From: Hirudo medicinalis
Lineage: Eukaryota; Annelida; Clitellata; Hirudinida; Hirudinidae
Direction of reading: 5' to 3'
DNA length: 23,053 nt
Assembly: GCA_011800805.1 (NCBI GenBank)
Contig: MPNW01000886.1
Coordinates: 1-23,053, forward strand
Under the pieces are notes generated by a model. That model ran no database searches. It saw only the letters and a program-made list of their open reading frames with translations, and had not been told where the DNA came from. Numbering within the stretch: the first letter of the stretch is position 1; the number at the start of each line of letters is the position of its first letter. The position numbers were made by a program, and so were the translations under genes. Shown here in pieces: positions 11,008 to 21,922 of the stretch.

Positions 11008-12391
11008 TTTTCTCGTGTTCAATCTATCTGCACAGCATCGTTGTTGAATTCGATTGTCGTACACTTGGTGTTTATTTCATCTCTTGATCGATTGCCAGGC
11101 GATTCTAGCTCTGAGGAAATGCTATTATTCTTTTGCCGGACGACGTGTTTCCTCTGACGGAACTCGTCACAATCACAATCCACTCGTGTGAAATCAAAAT
11201 GAAATGCTTTTTTTTTACGTGGCATCATGTGTCACTCTTTCCTAAATTAATTGCTAAGGTTTCTGAAGCTGCTCTCTGTACATAGAATTGGATATTTAAG
11301 TTTTTCTGGAACTTTTTTCTTTTTTGACTTCTTCGCAGGGATACTTTCGGTTGATCGGTCGGTGTTCGTGCTGACCGATTGTCGTGTATCTGTTGCTGTT
11401 ACTAACGGATCGTTCAAACGAATGAATGTTTTGAGCATTTTTTTGTATTTTGAACAAGAATCTAAACATTTTCACAGTTTCAAAGTATTTAAATCAGACG
11501 AACAATTATTTTGTTTAATTTTTTTTTTTATGAAGTTTATGAATTTCTGTGGCTTTAAGCGTTAGATTAATTATAAAATAATGATTAAACTTTACTATTG
11601 ATTACGATTATAATAATAATTATTGTATTGATTATTAGAGTGGTTGGTTCTACTTCTAGTGGTTTCTAGTGGCTGGACAGACTTGTCTTCATCGATTACG
11701 CATCTTTCAAATTTAGCGCTTCACTCGTGAGGAGGGGCACTCAAAACTACGTTTTGGTTTAATTCTAAAATTTGGAACTTGCGCTGTTACACTGAGTTTA
11801 AGAAATGCTAATGAGCTTCATAGACGCATTAAATGCTTAGTAACCTTGAGTAGTCTGAAAATGCTGTTTAAATAGATTCCTTTCCTCAAAACGAATGGTG
11901 TAAAAAGCTCTTAGGTTTTGATTTAAATTAAATTAGGTTTTCGAAAAATTCCAATGATTGACTTTAGAATTTTCATCAATTATTGGTTTTATATTTCGGA
12001 GTTAAGTTAAGGGTTTAAATATTAAGTTGCATTTAATTTTTGCAAAGGAAATCTGTCGATTTGAAAGATGACATCCCTAGCCTTTTGGGATTTTTATTGC
12101 GTAAACGTTTTATAATCTTGGTAATTTAAATTAATCGTGGTTAGCAAGGCTTAGCCACGCAAATAATAAAACCTGTTTTTTGTTTTAAAGCTCAGAGAGC
12201 GATAATTTAATTTACAAACCTTGTATTGGTTGACCGTCTGTGTGCTCGTGTGATAAGCCCGGTATTTGGAGCTGTTTACGGGTTCTGCTGGATTTTGCCT
12301 TCGAATAAACTTTCCAAGAAGTCACATTAAGCAACCATACAAACGCAATAAGAAAGTTCCCCAAGAATCCGATTCCATCTCGAGACCAGAA

Positions 12392-15300
12392 ATGCGATCG
12401 GCAATTCAGAGCAGGCCCGTCATTGTGGTTCTGTGTGGTGCAGCCATTGGTACCGTTGTCATTGGGGCTTTGGCCATGTACTTTCGTAGGCGCAGGAATA
12501 AGAAGAAGATGTACACGGACATCACAGAACCGTTGGTCTTGTCTGAAAAGGTAGCTTCGAATTCCGCCTCTGTCAAGAACCTCAACGTTTCGAACAACCG
12601 ACGACATCTTCTGTCCTCCTCCTTGTACGAGGGTGAGCTCTGCTGCCATGCATGAGACATGACACATGTTGTCTTGGATCATAAATTAAACTGAACTGGG
12701 TGCTGAACTGAACATTTTTACAATACTTGCTGTAATTTCTTTCTTGTTAAAATATTTTTGTCTGAAATCCTTGTGTAATTTTGATAAAAAACATGTAAAA
12801 GTGCATTCTAATGCTTTTGAAATGACATTAGTTTAATAATAACAAATATTGGAAGCTTGTAAAATTGTAGTTAATGCAGAAATGTAGATATATGAAATAG
12901 ATGTTTATGAATTACTGAGGCAAGCACAAGCTGATTTTGTGATTGTTAGTCTTCAAAATGAGTTGCCACCATTACCATTTTAACCTCTCCACTGTGCAGA
13001 GATCAAGGACGGGAGTCGCACGTCGAGCCCTGGCAACACTTTGAGGAGGTCTGGTTCTTACACGAGCGACCACTCGGACGTAAACAGCACAATCACCGTG
13101 CTACCGTTCAATTCCAATCTTCCACTCACTCCTGCTCAACTCTTCGAATCGGGTAGGTCACGTTTAGACGGTAAAGATGGGTGGGTGGTTGATTGGGGAT
13201 GTGCAAGTACTTGGGTGGATAGACGGAGTGGGGTTGGAAAAGTTGGACGAATGCAGTGGTAAAAGAGGGGATGAGTGATTTAATTTGATTGTGGAATTGT
13301 TTGCGTTTGACTGACAAAATAGATTCATGTCGTCTTAAATAAATTGACTTGAAATCTTAAAAGCATGAATCTACATATTAACAGATGTAGCAATATATTA
13401 ATATATATTGTGGTTACTTGAGCTTATGGAATTACAATGTTGTTGTCAGGTGTTGATCTTGTCATGAAGCAAGAAGTCGCTGGGAACTGGCACTGAGACA
13501 ACTGGACGATAATGAAGTCATGGTTGGTTGTTTAATGCTGCTGGTGATGGTGATGATGATGATAATGCTGCTGCTGCTGCTGATGATGATGATAATGGTT
13601 ATGAGGATGAGGAGGATAATGAGGAGGTTGATGAAGACGATGGTTATGAGGATTATTATGATGATGACGATGATGATAATGGTTATAAGGACATTGATAA
13701 TGGTTATGATGATGATGATGGTTATGAGGGGGAGGATGATGACGATTATGCTAGTTTTACATCAAACTTTAAGATATCACAGATATCAACCAAATTGCAA
13801 ACTGCATCAACATACTTGATCAAAACTTCTAGTGAACCTATTATAGCCAATCATCAATCACAACCCTTGTTATCATTCCATTCAAACATGTGCAAGAGAA
13901 AACTGCTTTGCTCAAACCGTCGTTAACTGATAAATCAATTATTAACAAAACATTATTTTTTTAGCAACTAATTTATTAATAAAATATCGATTTGTTAGCA
14001 ATTACTAGCTTCTGATTGAGATGACATTGACAACGTACTAACTCCGAACTCCTCGACGCCAGCTAGATGCAGAGGGCACCCATCTGAAGCAGCAGCTGAA
14101 GAAGCTGATTTCGTTGGCCGAGAAGATGAAGGGTAACTGCAGCGAAGAGATGCTCAACCAGTTGTGCGCCGACGTGGCGGCAGACGCCGTCCTGTCGGAG
14201 ATGAGGAAGGATTTCGAGGCAGGAAAGAGGAGGACCAGAGGGGACGAGTCATCGAGCGATGACGAATCGTTTTATTCCACGTACGAGGTGACGGCCGCAC
14301 CGTGGTTGGGGGTGTCTCGGGTGGTTTGTTTATGCGGGGACTGGTGTTGGCTAATGAATATTCTATCTGCTAATTAATATTAATGAGGAGAGGGGTGTGT
14401 CTGAGTAGTTAACAAGCAGGTTGCTCGGTGACCGGCCTGTTGATCGAGATTACATTAATTATCATATCGATACATGCTTAATCAGATTATCAGTTGTTGT
14501 ATCACTTTAGAATTCAATTAAAAACATTAATGAAGGTTTTGAACGAAAATTCGTTGTTTATTTCCTGCCGAGTTGTTACTAATTGCAATGTTTACTTTGA
14601 TATTCTGCAGTCTCTCGACTTTTCCAACCTGGAAGAACACCTGGAAACATTCCAACACCTGCCCTTGTACGAGGAAGGTTTGAAAGAAGTGCAAGAAGGC
14701 AACATCCAATACAGGTGCCTCAGGTGAGAGCACTACAATATCTCGATCATGTTTTTTTACATTCTACATAGAATTCATTCTGAAGTCTGGAGAGAGGAAT
14801 TAGGAGATGTATTGAGGGTCGACTAAAAAGTGGTTTGTTGTTCTTTTGAAGTGACATTTCCGCTACTCAGAAGCAGCGCGTCTTCGAATGGCTTTACTTC
14901 GACGGTCCGAACGAAGAGGGAGGAGGAGCGGCTTTCGGGCTTCCGAGCCGGCCGTCATTGAGTCATAATAGATTTTGACATTGAAAAGATTTTGACGTTC
15001 TTCGTGAATCTCTTCGGCCGACGTTTTCGTCTCGTCCTGCGAATTCCGCAACTGACAGTTTCTAAAAATTGCCACCAATGTGGAATGGTGGTGTCTGTTT
15101 TCTGGATGAATAAATGAATAAGCAGCCTGAGATGAGAGTTTATTTTAATTTCAAATCAAAAAGTCAGGATGATGATGATGATGATGACGACGGGTGTAAG
15201 ACTCGAGGAGCAGACGACCGCCCATCCATTTATTATTATCAACTCTGCGCACGAGCACGAGCTCGCGATCCTTATATTAGTGATGATATTAAAATCATTT

Positions 15301-17128
15301 TCACGTTTATTATTTTGTAATTACTTTACGATAGTGTGTAACGGTTCGTCGGGCATCAATCAGTTACAAAATTTATTCAAATAAGTTGAGTCACAATTCG
15401 TCTGCAATTGAAGTTAGCAGGGTTAAATAGAGTTTGAACATTAACTCGATAAGTTTATTTGTTTAAATTAATAATAATATTAATAGTAATAGCAATAGTT
15501 TATAATTTGTGAGTTTAGTTACAAGGATAATAATAATAATATTAATAATGACAACGATGATAATAGTTAGTGTTGTTTTAAGGATTTTTATTTTAATAAT
15601 AATATTAATAATGGTTAAGGTTATGATAATAATAATGGTAATAATAAGGGTAATAGTTATAATAATAATAATAATAATAATAATAGTTGTTGTTTCAGGA
15701 CCCAACAAATGCTGTGTTCCTCAGACGCTGAGTTCCTGGCAAAGTTGTATGGAATCAGGCTTGCCTTTGGGGTTAATTTAGTTTTGAATGTTCACAATCA
15801 TCATCATCACCACCATCATCACCATTGTAATCATAGACTAATTCATTTTTATTGTTTCATTTTGGCTGCAACGACAACATCGTGCTAGGAGTCATCATGT
15901 TGAGTTTGTCATCAAACGGTGAAGTTGATGTCATCAACAACAACAACAACTAAACTAACAAGACATTCATCATGCTTCTAGTGCTTTGTGAAATGTGACT
16001 AATTGACTGCTGTAGGAAGAATGGCAAAAGCCGATGATTGCGATGATGATGATGATTATGATGGTGGTGATAGTGATTCTGCATCTGCATAAATTAAAAT
16101 ACATTTAAATAATGACATAATTAAATCGCATTTCATTCGTTGTCAGGACATTCTGTGCATCGAGCCCAACCGTGATTGGTTCATTACAAAGGGGAGGGAG
16201 CTGGTGTCCTTGCTATTGGTCCACAACAACAAGGTCTCGGAGTGTTGTTGTTGTTGTTGTTGTTGTTGTCTTGTGTGAAAATGTTGTTGTGTTGTCGTGG
16301 CGAAGATGTGACTTTGATGTTTCTGTATTATGTTACTTGTCTTGATAAATATTATTATCATTATTTTGTTGTTGTTGTTGTTATAGTAATATTAATAAAA
16401 TTATGATATTTCTTCTTAATATTTTTTACATTCATTCATTGTTTTACATTCATTCTTTACCTTACAATAATTAATCATTCTATTTAATTGTGCAAAAGTC
16501 TCCTAAATCAGGCAAAGATTGAAGACTTCATGATTTTGACGACGACGACGACGATGATGATGATGATGATGGCCACATTAATGATTAAACTACTTTTCCA
16601 GGAGCCCGAGCATTTCTGCGAGACTTACGACGCCATGATGGAATACCTGAAGGTGCCCGACAACTGGGTCAGCATCGAAGAGGAATTGTTGGAACGAGAT
16701 GTTGGTTGATCTTGTCGTTAGTAATTAACAGATTAATTGTATTAATGAATGTTATTATTTGTCAAGATCAATAATATAATTACTTGTACATTATTATATT
16801 ATTACTTATATATATTTATATTATTACTTATATATTATTATATTATAACTTACATATTATTATATTATTACTTATATATTATCATTCACTTTATTGCTTG
16901 CTAATGATAATTTATCATGTAGCGTCGTTGTTATTGCTGTTGTCGTCGTTCAGGTCAAGTGCATGTCGTTCTACGACATCCTCATCGACTTCCTCCTCTT
17001 CGACGCTTTCGACGACCTCGACGCAGCACCACCCACCCTGGTGGCTGCCATCAACAACCGATGGGTGTCCAACTCGTTCAAACAAGTGGTTGGTGCTTGT
17101 GTATATAGTAATAGTAATAGTAATAGTA

Positions 17129-17183
<55 letters not shown>

Positions 17184-18191
17184 CAATAAGGATAACAATA
17201 ATAAAGTTAATAATAGTAACAATAACAATAACAATATAATATTATTACATAACAACAACAACAATAATATATTGATGGTAAATGACGGAGTTGGTGTTGT
17301 CACGGTAACTGAATCGCGACCGACAATATTTCAGGCAGTCCTCACCTTTGTCTGGGGAGCTCTGAAGGCAAAGAAAGCCATGCTGAAGGTGGGGATAATT
17401 ATTTTTATGACTAAATTAATTCTCTTGAATTATTTATGCTAATGAGACTCTGCTGTAGGTTGAAATATGCCACTGAATATTGTTAATATTAATAAAAATT
17501 AATGTTGCCATAATAAATTGTTGTAATAATTATTACGATGATCTCGATAATGAAGATTGTCATCATGACCAGGTCCCTGACGGTTTCATGTCCCGGTTCT
17601 ACTCCATCTCGGAATTCACGAGCCCCGTGCTGGGGTGGGGGTTCCTCGGCCCCGACGGTCCTTACAAGAAACTCTGTCTCTACTTCAAAGTAGGATAATG
17701 CATTATAATTTTAGGCATTTCTTTATTCTGATGAGGGGAATGAATTCTTGGTGTTGTTGACATCGTTTACCTTTTACAACAAAGTTGTTCTCTTTTCATT
17801 CATTTAAGACAAGGAGTAGTTACTTTTAATTAGGTAATCGTTAATTAATTATTTTAAATTACTCGTTAATTAATTGTTAATTAATCATTAATCAATTAGT
17901 TACTCGTTACTTGAATGATTAATCGCAAATTAAGAGCTAATCAACCGATAGGCGATTAATTAATTACCTAATGACTGATTATTTATTTGGCGTTTAATTA
18001 CGTGGTTAATTAGTTTTCAACATGTTGCATCTCAGGAGCAGGTCATGGAGTTCATGCAGAAGATCTTCAGCTTCGAAGGGGTCCGATACACCTCTGTGTC
18101 CGACCTCTCCGAGGACATCATGACCACGGCCAGAAGTAGAGTTCAAGGCATCATCGACAAGATGTCCGTCGACCCTAACCTCTGGCCCTGA
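12392..18191 (+). CDS. MIGA: Mitoguardin (MIGA/FAM73), outer mitochondrial membrane protein
   Basis: Twelve exons: 12392-12632, 13000-13152, 13450-13522 (or from 13470), 14063-14287, 14611-14723, 15699-15771, 16147-16233, 16602-16700, 16954-17088, 17335-17388, 17573-17689 and 18036-18191. Using 13470, the product is 501 residues. Mitoguardins anchor in the outer mitochondrial membrane, promote fusion with mitoPLD and bridge to the ER through VAP proteins; the C-terminal half binds lipid. Visible here are an N-terminal membrane helix (residues 9-31) followed by RRRRNKKK, a serine-rich linker, an acidic FFAT-like motif (218-224), and the conserved C-terminal half including CMSFYDILIDFLLFDAFDDL, NRWVSNSFK, VPDGFMSRFYSISEF and VRYTSVSDL. 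The start has A at -3, but the frame is open upstream to 12257 and the human protein has about 40 more N-terminal residues, so an upstream exon is possible. Exon 3 shows an apparent one-base frameshift against the family. Confidence 0.94.
12416..12484 (+). other. MIGA: Mitoguardin membrane anchor
   Basis: Residues 9-31 are hydrophobic with small residues (PVIVVLCGAAIGTVVIGALA, then MYF), followed directly by four arginines and three lysines. A moderately hydrophobic helix with a positive flank is typical of N-terminal outer-mitochondrial-membrane anchors and matches the place of the first membrane segment in vertebrate MIGA1 and MIGA2. Confidence 0.85.
13535..13749 (+). repeat. GAT-rich array in mitoguardin intron 3
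   Basis: About 200 bases of imperfect GAT, GAG and GAC with ggttatgagg interruptions. It opens an accidental acidic frame, but not the frame of exon 3. Confidence 0.93.
14267..14287 (+). other. MIGA: Phospho-FFAT-like VAP-binding motif in mitoguardin
   Basis: SFYSTYE preceded by the acidic run DESSSDDE. It aligns with SFFSATE of human MIGA2, the known site of contact with ER VAP proteins. Serine at core position 4 makes it a phospho-FFAT type. The motif ends exactly at the exon 4 donor. Confidence 0.75.
14871..14968 (+). other. CpG-rich island in mitoguardin intron 5, possible alternative exon
   Basis: A GC- and CpG-rich patch sits within AT-rich intron 5, right after an acceptor-like cgctactcag. 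Spliced to exon 5 it would add 31 basic, serine-rich residues and a stop, truncating the protein before its C-terminal half. No homology is recognised and this may simply be intron. Confidence 0.25.
15168..15192 (+). repeat. (GAT)n short tract in intron 5
   Basis: About seven GAT units ending in GACGAC. Confidence 0.85.
15466..15686 (+). repeat. (TAA)n-like array in mitoguardin intron 5
   Basis: Imperfect AAT/TAA repeat over about 220 bases, purest at 15660-15684, ending only a few bases before the exon 6 polypyrimidine tract. Confidence 0.92.
15796..15828 (+). repeat. ATC/ACC tract in intron 6
   Basis: Short run of ATC and ACC trinucleotides. Confidence 0.75.
16243..16270 (+). repeat. (GTT)n at the start of intron 7
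   Basis: Nine GTT units beginning about ten bases after the exon 7 donor. Confidence 0.9.
16537..16571 (+). repeat. (GAC)n to (GAT)n in intron 7
   Basis: Five GAC/ACG units change sharply into about seven GAT units. Confidence 0.9.
16786..16888 (+). repeat. TTATATATTATTA-type array in intron 8
   Basis: AT-only array with a unit of about 30 bases (cttatatattattatattat) repeated roughly three times. Confidence 0.85.
17089..17334 (+). other. MIGA: Mitoguardin intron 9, in frame and stop-free, poly-asparagine if retained
   Basis: The 246-base intron starts gttggt and ends atttcag. It contains AGT/AAT and AAC arrays (about 17107-17275) in the asparagine/serine frame, so the reading frame runs unbroken from exon 9 through the intron into exon 10. 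Retention would insert 82 residues, mostly asparagine. Removing it gives the family's spacing between NRWVSNSFK and the following helix. Confidence 0.85.
17821..17960 (+). repeat. TTAATTAA-rich tract in intron 11
   Basis: Dense self-complementary ttaattaa elements interspersed with actcgtta and gattaatc. Confidence 0.75.
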
Positions 18192-18800
18192 AATTGGGGC
18201 AGACGTTCGTCGATTCTCGAGACCCCGACGTCGGCGTCGTAACGATCATCGTCGTCGTCGAGGAGATTTGTTCGTTCCGCTGGAAAACATTCTTTCTGAC
18301 CGCTTCGATTCCAAGGAGAGGTGAAGGATTGTCCGATCGACGAGATGTCGGAGGTCTTCCTCGAGGCAGAAGGGGATTCGAACCCGACCGTTTGAGGTCG
18401 TCCGTCGCTGCATGCTTTTGGAACGAGACCATGTTTTGTATGTTTATGTATTCATAGTTGAGTCGACGATGCTCGTAATTGTCTTCTGGAGTCGAATTGT
18501 TTTTGACTGACAGTTTATTTATTGATTTGCATGAATTACTAATGTTTTTACTGAAAATTACTATTTATTGCTGCTTTGAAATAACTTTTCGTAAAAAATT
18601 GGAAGCCATTTTACAAATGCATCGGCAGTTCGTCCTTGTGCTCGTGCGTACTTCGACGACATTTATTTCCTCGGTCGGAAACCCGAAGTTTTGAAATCCC
18701 CTGCTGTCGATCATTCCAGAGTCACACTGCTGTGTGACAGTGTTTGTACTGAGGACTCCTGATTGATGATCCAACGTGCTTGTGACGTTGCAAATATTTA

Positions 18801-18834
18801 ATGCGATGGTGATGTTAATGCGACGGTCATGTTA
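18801..18834 (+). repeat. 17-base tandem duplication
   Basis: gcgatggtgatgttaat is followed directly by gcgacggtcatgttaat, differing at two positions. Confidence 0.85.
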
Positions 18835-19119
18835 ATGCATTGGATGATTACATCATTGCAACGGATATTACACCATTGTGATGATGTTGTAATTGCAGCT
18901 GTACATACGTAAAGCTGCTACTCATTATTACAATTCTCATTGTTGTTATCATCGTCGTCGTTAATATGTTCTTATTTTTATTATTATTGTTGTTGTTTAG
19001 GCGCCTCTGACGCTATGCAAATGGCGCATTATAAATTAACTATTATTATTATTATTATTATTGTTAGAGTTGTTGACATCTGCATGGCAGGAGATTTGTT
19101 GCCCTACCTTTTACAAGTT

Positions 19120-19275
19120 AAATCATCCATACATCCACAAAATCATCCACACATACACATAAAATCATCCACACATCCATAAGATCATCCACACATCCAT
19201 AAGATCATCCACACATCCACAAAATCATCCACACATCCACAAAATCATCCACACATCCGCAAAATCATCCACAAT
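19120..19275 (+). repeat. 20-base minisatellite, about eight copies
   Basis: Unit atcatccacacatccacaaa. Units start at 19122, 19142, 19164, 19184, 19204, 19224, 19244 and 19264; one spacing is 22 rather than 20. Adjacent units share variants (ataag twice, acaaa twice), as expected from unit-by-unit duplication. Confidence 0.95.
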
Positions 19276-20577
19276 CAGATTTTGGATTCTTTCCAATCTC
19301 ATCTTCTATTTAGCGTGAGGTGAAGCGATCACAAGCAACACCAGCATCGTGATTTCCACGAGGGCGATTATGATGATGATGTTCTTCAAGTTTAGATTAA
19401 CCAGATTAGACATCGATAGAATTTAGTGGTGTAAATATGATTGACGTCAGCGTCATAACATTCATCACCATCGTCATCATAATCACCATCATCATCTTCA
19501 TCATTCATATCATTGTTGATGCAATATCTTGCTGAAATTGTTGTTTACAAGAGACGCTTTGCGCTCGTCTGAGTTCTCATTGGGAGGCTGCTTCCCGGTC
19601 GACTTCTGCGATTGGATGTAGTGTTTCAAGATCTGGGTCAGGTCGACCTACATTCGTTTTGATCACACGGTAGTCAGAAAGGTGTGTCTTACTAAGTCCT
19701 TGACGTCATCACTACCTTAAGCATCGTTATCATCATCATCATCGCCATCAACATTAACCATTGGACACTATTGGCATAATACTAAGCTCGTGAGATGAGC
19801 ATAAGTATTTTAGTAACAATTGTTTCTGAAATTATTTTAATTTTTCCGTTTCAATGATTTTTGATTCCAATTTCCGACTTCAACTTCAACGAATTCTGTT
19901 TTAGATTTTAAACAATTTCTAATTCTACGTTCGTGACGGGAGCAATGTTTATCTTAATCAACGATCCTAGGTTCTTGTCAGCGACAGAATGCACCGGAAT
20001 ATCTTCTCATTAGCAGCCATTCTTTCAGCTCTGGATCAACAAACGACATTTGAAAGTAACAAATGATGCTAACAAATAAACACAAAGTCGTTGGAGATTT
20101 CATCCACGATTTTTTCTGAAACGGTCGAAGTCGTGGAAATGCATTTTGAAATGAATTTTTGAGAGTAAACATGAAAACTCTCGACGTCCAGCGGCTCTCG
20201 CTCGTCGTCAATCGATGATAACTCCAGGCGTTCACTAGTGGAGGACCCCGCACTAATCGTCCAGTAATGTAATCAAAATTTAATTATTCAGTCCACAACA
20301 ACGGGGTGGGGTGTAATTGTCCCGCGGCCGATGCCCAATAACCACTCGTATCGTGGTGAATGCTCTAAGTTTGAACATGTGCGCCACTATAATCATACTC
20401 GATCATACTCGAAATCATTATCATTCTTTCGAATGTTAAGGCCGAAGGGTTTTCGACTTTTGAACGTCTGACTGAGATTGGTGAGAAAAAATAAAGCTAT
20501 CCATGCAATTCTAGGAAAATTTCTGGAAGGATTGATGGTGGATTTTAAGTACTAAGGAAAGTAACTGAAACATTGTA

Positions 20578-20826
20578 AATTGTACATTGTACGTTGTACT
20601 GTGCACATTGTACGTTGTACATTGTACATGTTGACAAACTAAAGTTGTTTTAATGACATGTTTATTGTCATTTTAATCTTCATCGCATTGAAGCAGATTG
20701 TACGTTGTACGTTGTACATTGTACATGTTGACAAACTAAAGTTGCTTTAATGACATATTTAATGTCATTTTAATTATTAACCTCGTTCATCACATCAACA
20801 ACATGTTCATCTCATCGCATTGAAGC
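20578..20826 (+). repeat. Diverged direct duplication with TTGTAC repeats and a hairpin
   Basis: Copy 1 (about 20605-20695) and copy 2 (about 20697-20826) share the order TTGTAC repeats, atgttgacaaactaaagttg, a hairpin, and catcgcattgaagc. Copy 2 has an extra segment of about 37 bases (20774-20811) before the last block. In copy 2 the hairpin is aatgacat-attta-atgtcatt, with perfect 8-base arms. The TTGTAC part is itself a short tandem repeat containing the palindrome GTAC. Confidence 0.9.
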
Positions 20827-21296
20827 CGCTACTGACATCGCCAATCTGAGAATGTCTTGTAGAAAGTCACGCCAGCACAACGCTCAATGACCTCAATGAC
20901 CTCAGTCAATAGCTGGTGGTTTATGGATAAACACCACCTCTGTGCGATTGTTAAGGGTCACACGATTTAGGGACGTGACGGGGTTCCTTGAGTGGCCCTA
21001 GTGTGCCTAGAACCCCCCCCCCCTCCTCGGAGATGATGGCACCGATCGGACTTGAAATCATGAGAAGGATATTCGATTATATTCGAAGGATATTCGATAC
21101 AATGTTTCAAGTTCCCGTTGATAAGGACTGGAATTACTTGAACACAATCATAAAAATTATCATTTTGTACATTTGGATGCTGGTCTTCTTGACAGAGATG
21201 CTGGTTTGAAACGTGTTTTGGGTTTGAAACTGTTAAGTTCTAAAACTGCCAAACCAGCAGGTTGTCGTAAATGATGAATAAATGGACAACTTATTT

Positions 21297-21407
21297 TGCA
21301 ATGATTACAATGCATTTATACAAATACAATGCATGCAATGATTACAATGCATTTATAAAAATTCAATGCATGCAATGATTACAATGCATTTATACATATA
21401 CAATGCA
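21297..21407 (+). repeat. 37-base tandem repeat, three full copies
   Basis: Units 21297-21333, 21334-21370 and 21371-21407 each begin tgcaatgattacaatgcatt and differ only in the a/t-rich second half. Each unit contains a near-palindrome, tgcaatg-atta-caatgca. Confidence 0.96.
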
Positions 21408-21682
21408 TGCAAGCCGAGACACTCCTATTTCCCAGAAATTAGTTTGACTCCAATATCCCTCGCTGGAGGATCTAGCAAAACTAGACAACATGACTACCTA
21501 ATGACAGCTATCTAAATAGATAGGCTATCTGTATGCTTCTCGCTGCTCTAAAAAATTGATAAAATAAAAATTAATTATCGTCCAAAATTAAATTCCTGCT
21601 CTTGGGTGGCCTGGAAGAAGCAAAGGAGGAATGTGCAATGTTCCAGGTTAATAACTGGGACGTCTTTCTCCTCACGAAACAA

Positions 21683-21770
21683 CTGATGCAACTGATGCAA
21701 GTGATAACAAGTGATAACAAGTGATAACAAGTGATAACAAGTGATACAAGTGATAACAAGTGATAACAAC
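21683..21770 (+). repeat. 10-base tandem repeat (gtgataacaa)n
   Basis: About seven units of gtgataacaa from 21701, one of them shortened by a base, preceded by two related aactgatgca units. The minus-strand CYHLLSLVIT reading is a by-product. Confidence 0.95.
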
Positions 21771-21922
21771 TGGTACAACTTTCGAGATGTGGACACAAAC
21801 GAATGACACAAGTCCACGAAAGCTTCAGTGATCAAAACAGTCGTGGAATGAAGTCTCCTAACAAGCCTGATGCTATATCCATCTGATTGAAGTCCAAATC
21901 ATCTTAGCTATGCAACGGACTT

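Larger units (their letters stand above)
7640..12391. other. Long stretch without a recognisable gene between UBL3 and mitoguardin
   Basis: The first part (7640 to about 7870) is GC-richer and probably the UBL3 3' untranslated region; overlapping open frames on both strands there resemble no family. The rest is AT-rich and carries GAT, GTT, ATT and TC arrays, listed separately. The first AATAAA on the plus strand after the UBL3 stop is near 9232, too far to assign confidently. The right end should contain the mitoguardin promoter and 5' untranslated region. No tRNA, rRNA or transposon genes were recognised. Confidence 0.6.

Noticed and set aside
12212..12682. 156-codon open frame on the minus strand
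   Set aside because: It is antisense to mitoguardin exon 1 and its 5' region, matches no family, and the plus-strand frame has clear homology.
13528..13926. 132-codon frame rich in aspartate and glutamate
   Set aside because: Produced by the GAT array in intron 3; it is out of frame with exon 3.
19978..20253. 91-codon minus-strand frame
   Set aside because: No homology, no splice context, and length is not unusual for chance in this sequence.
19120..21770. Regularly spaced repeats resembling a CRISPR array
   Set aside because: The units are directly adjacent with no unique spacers, and the DNA is eukaryotic.
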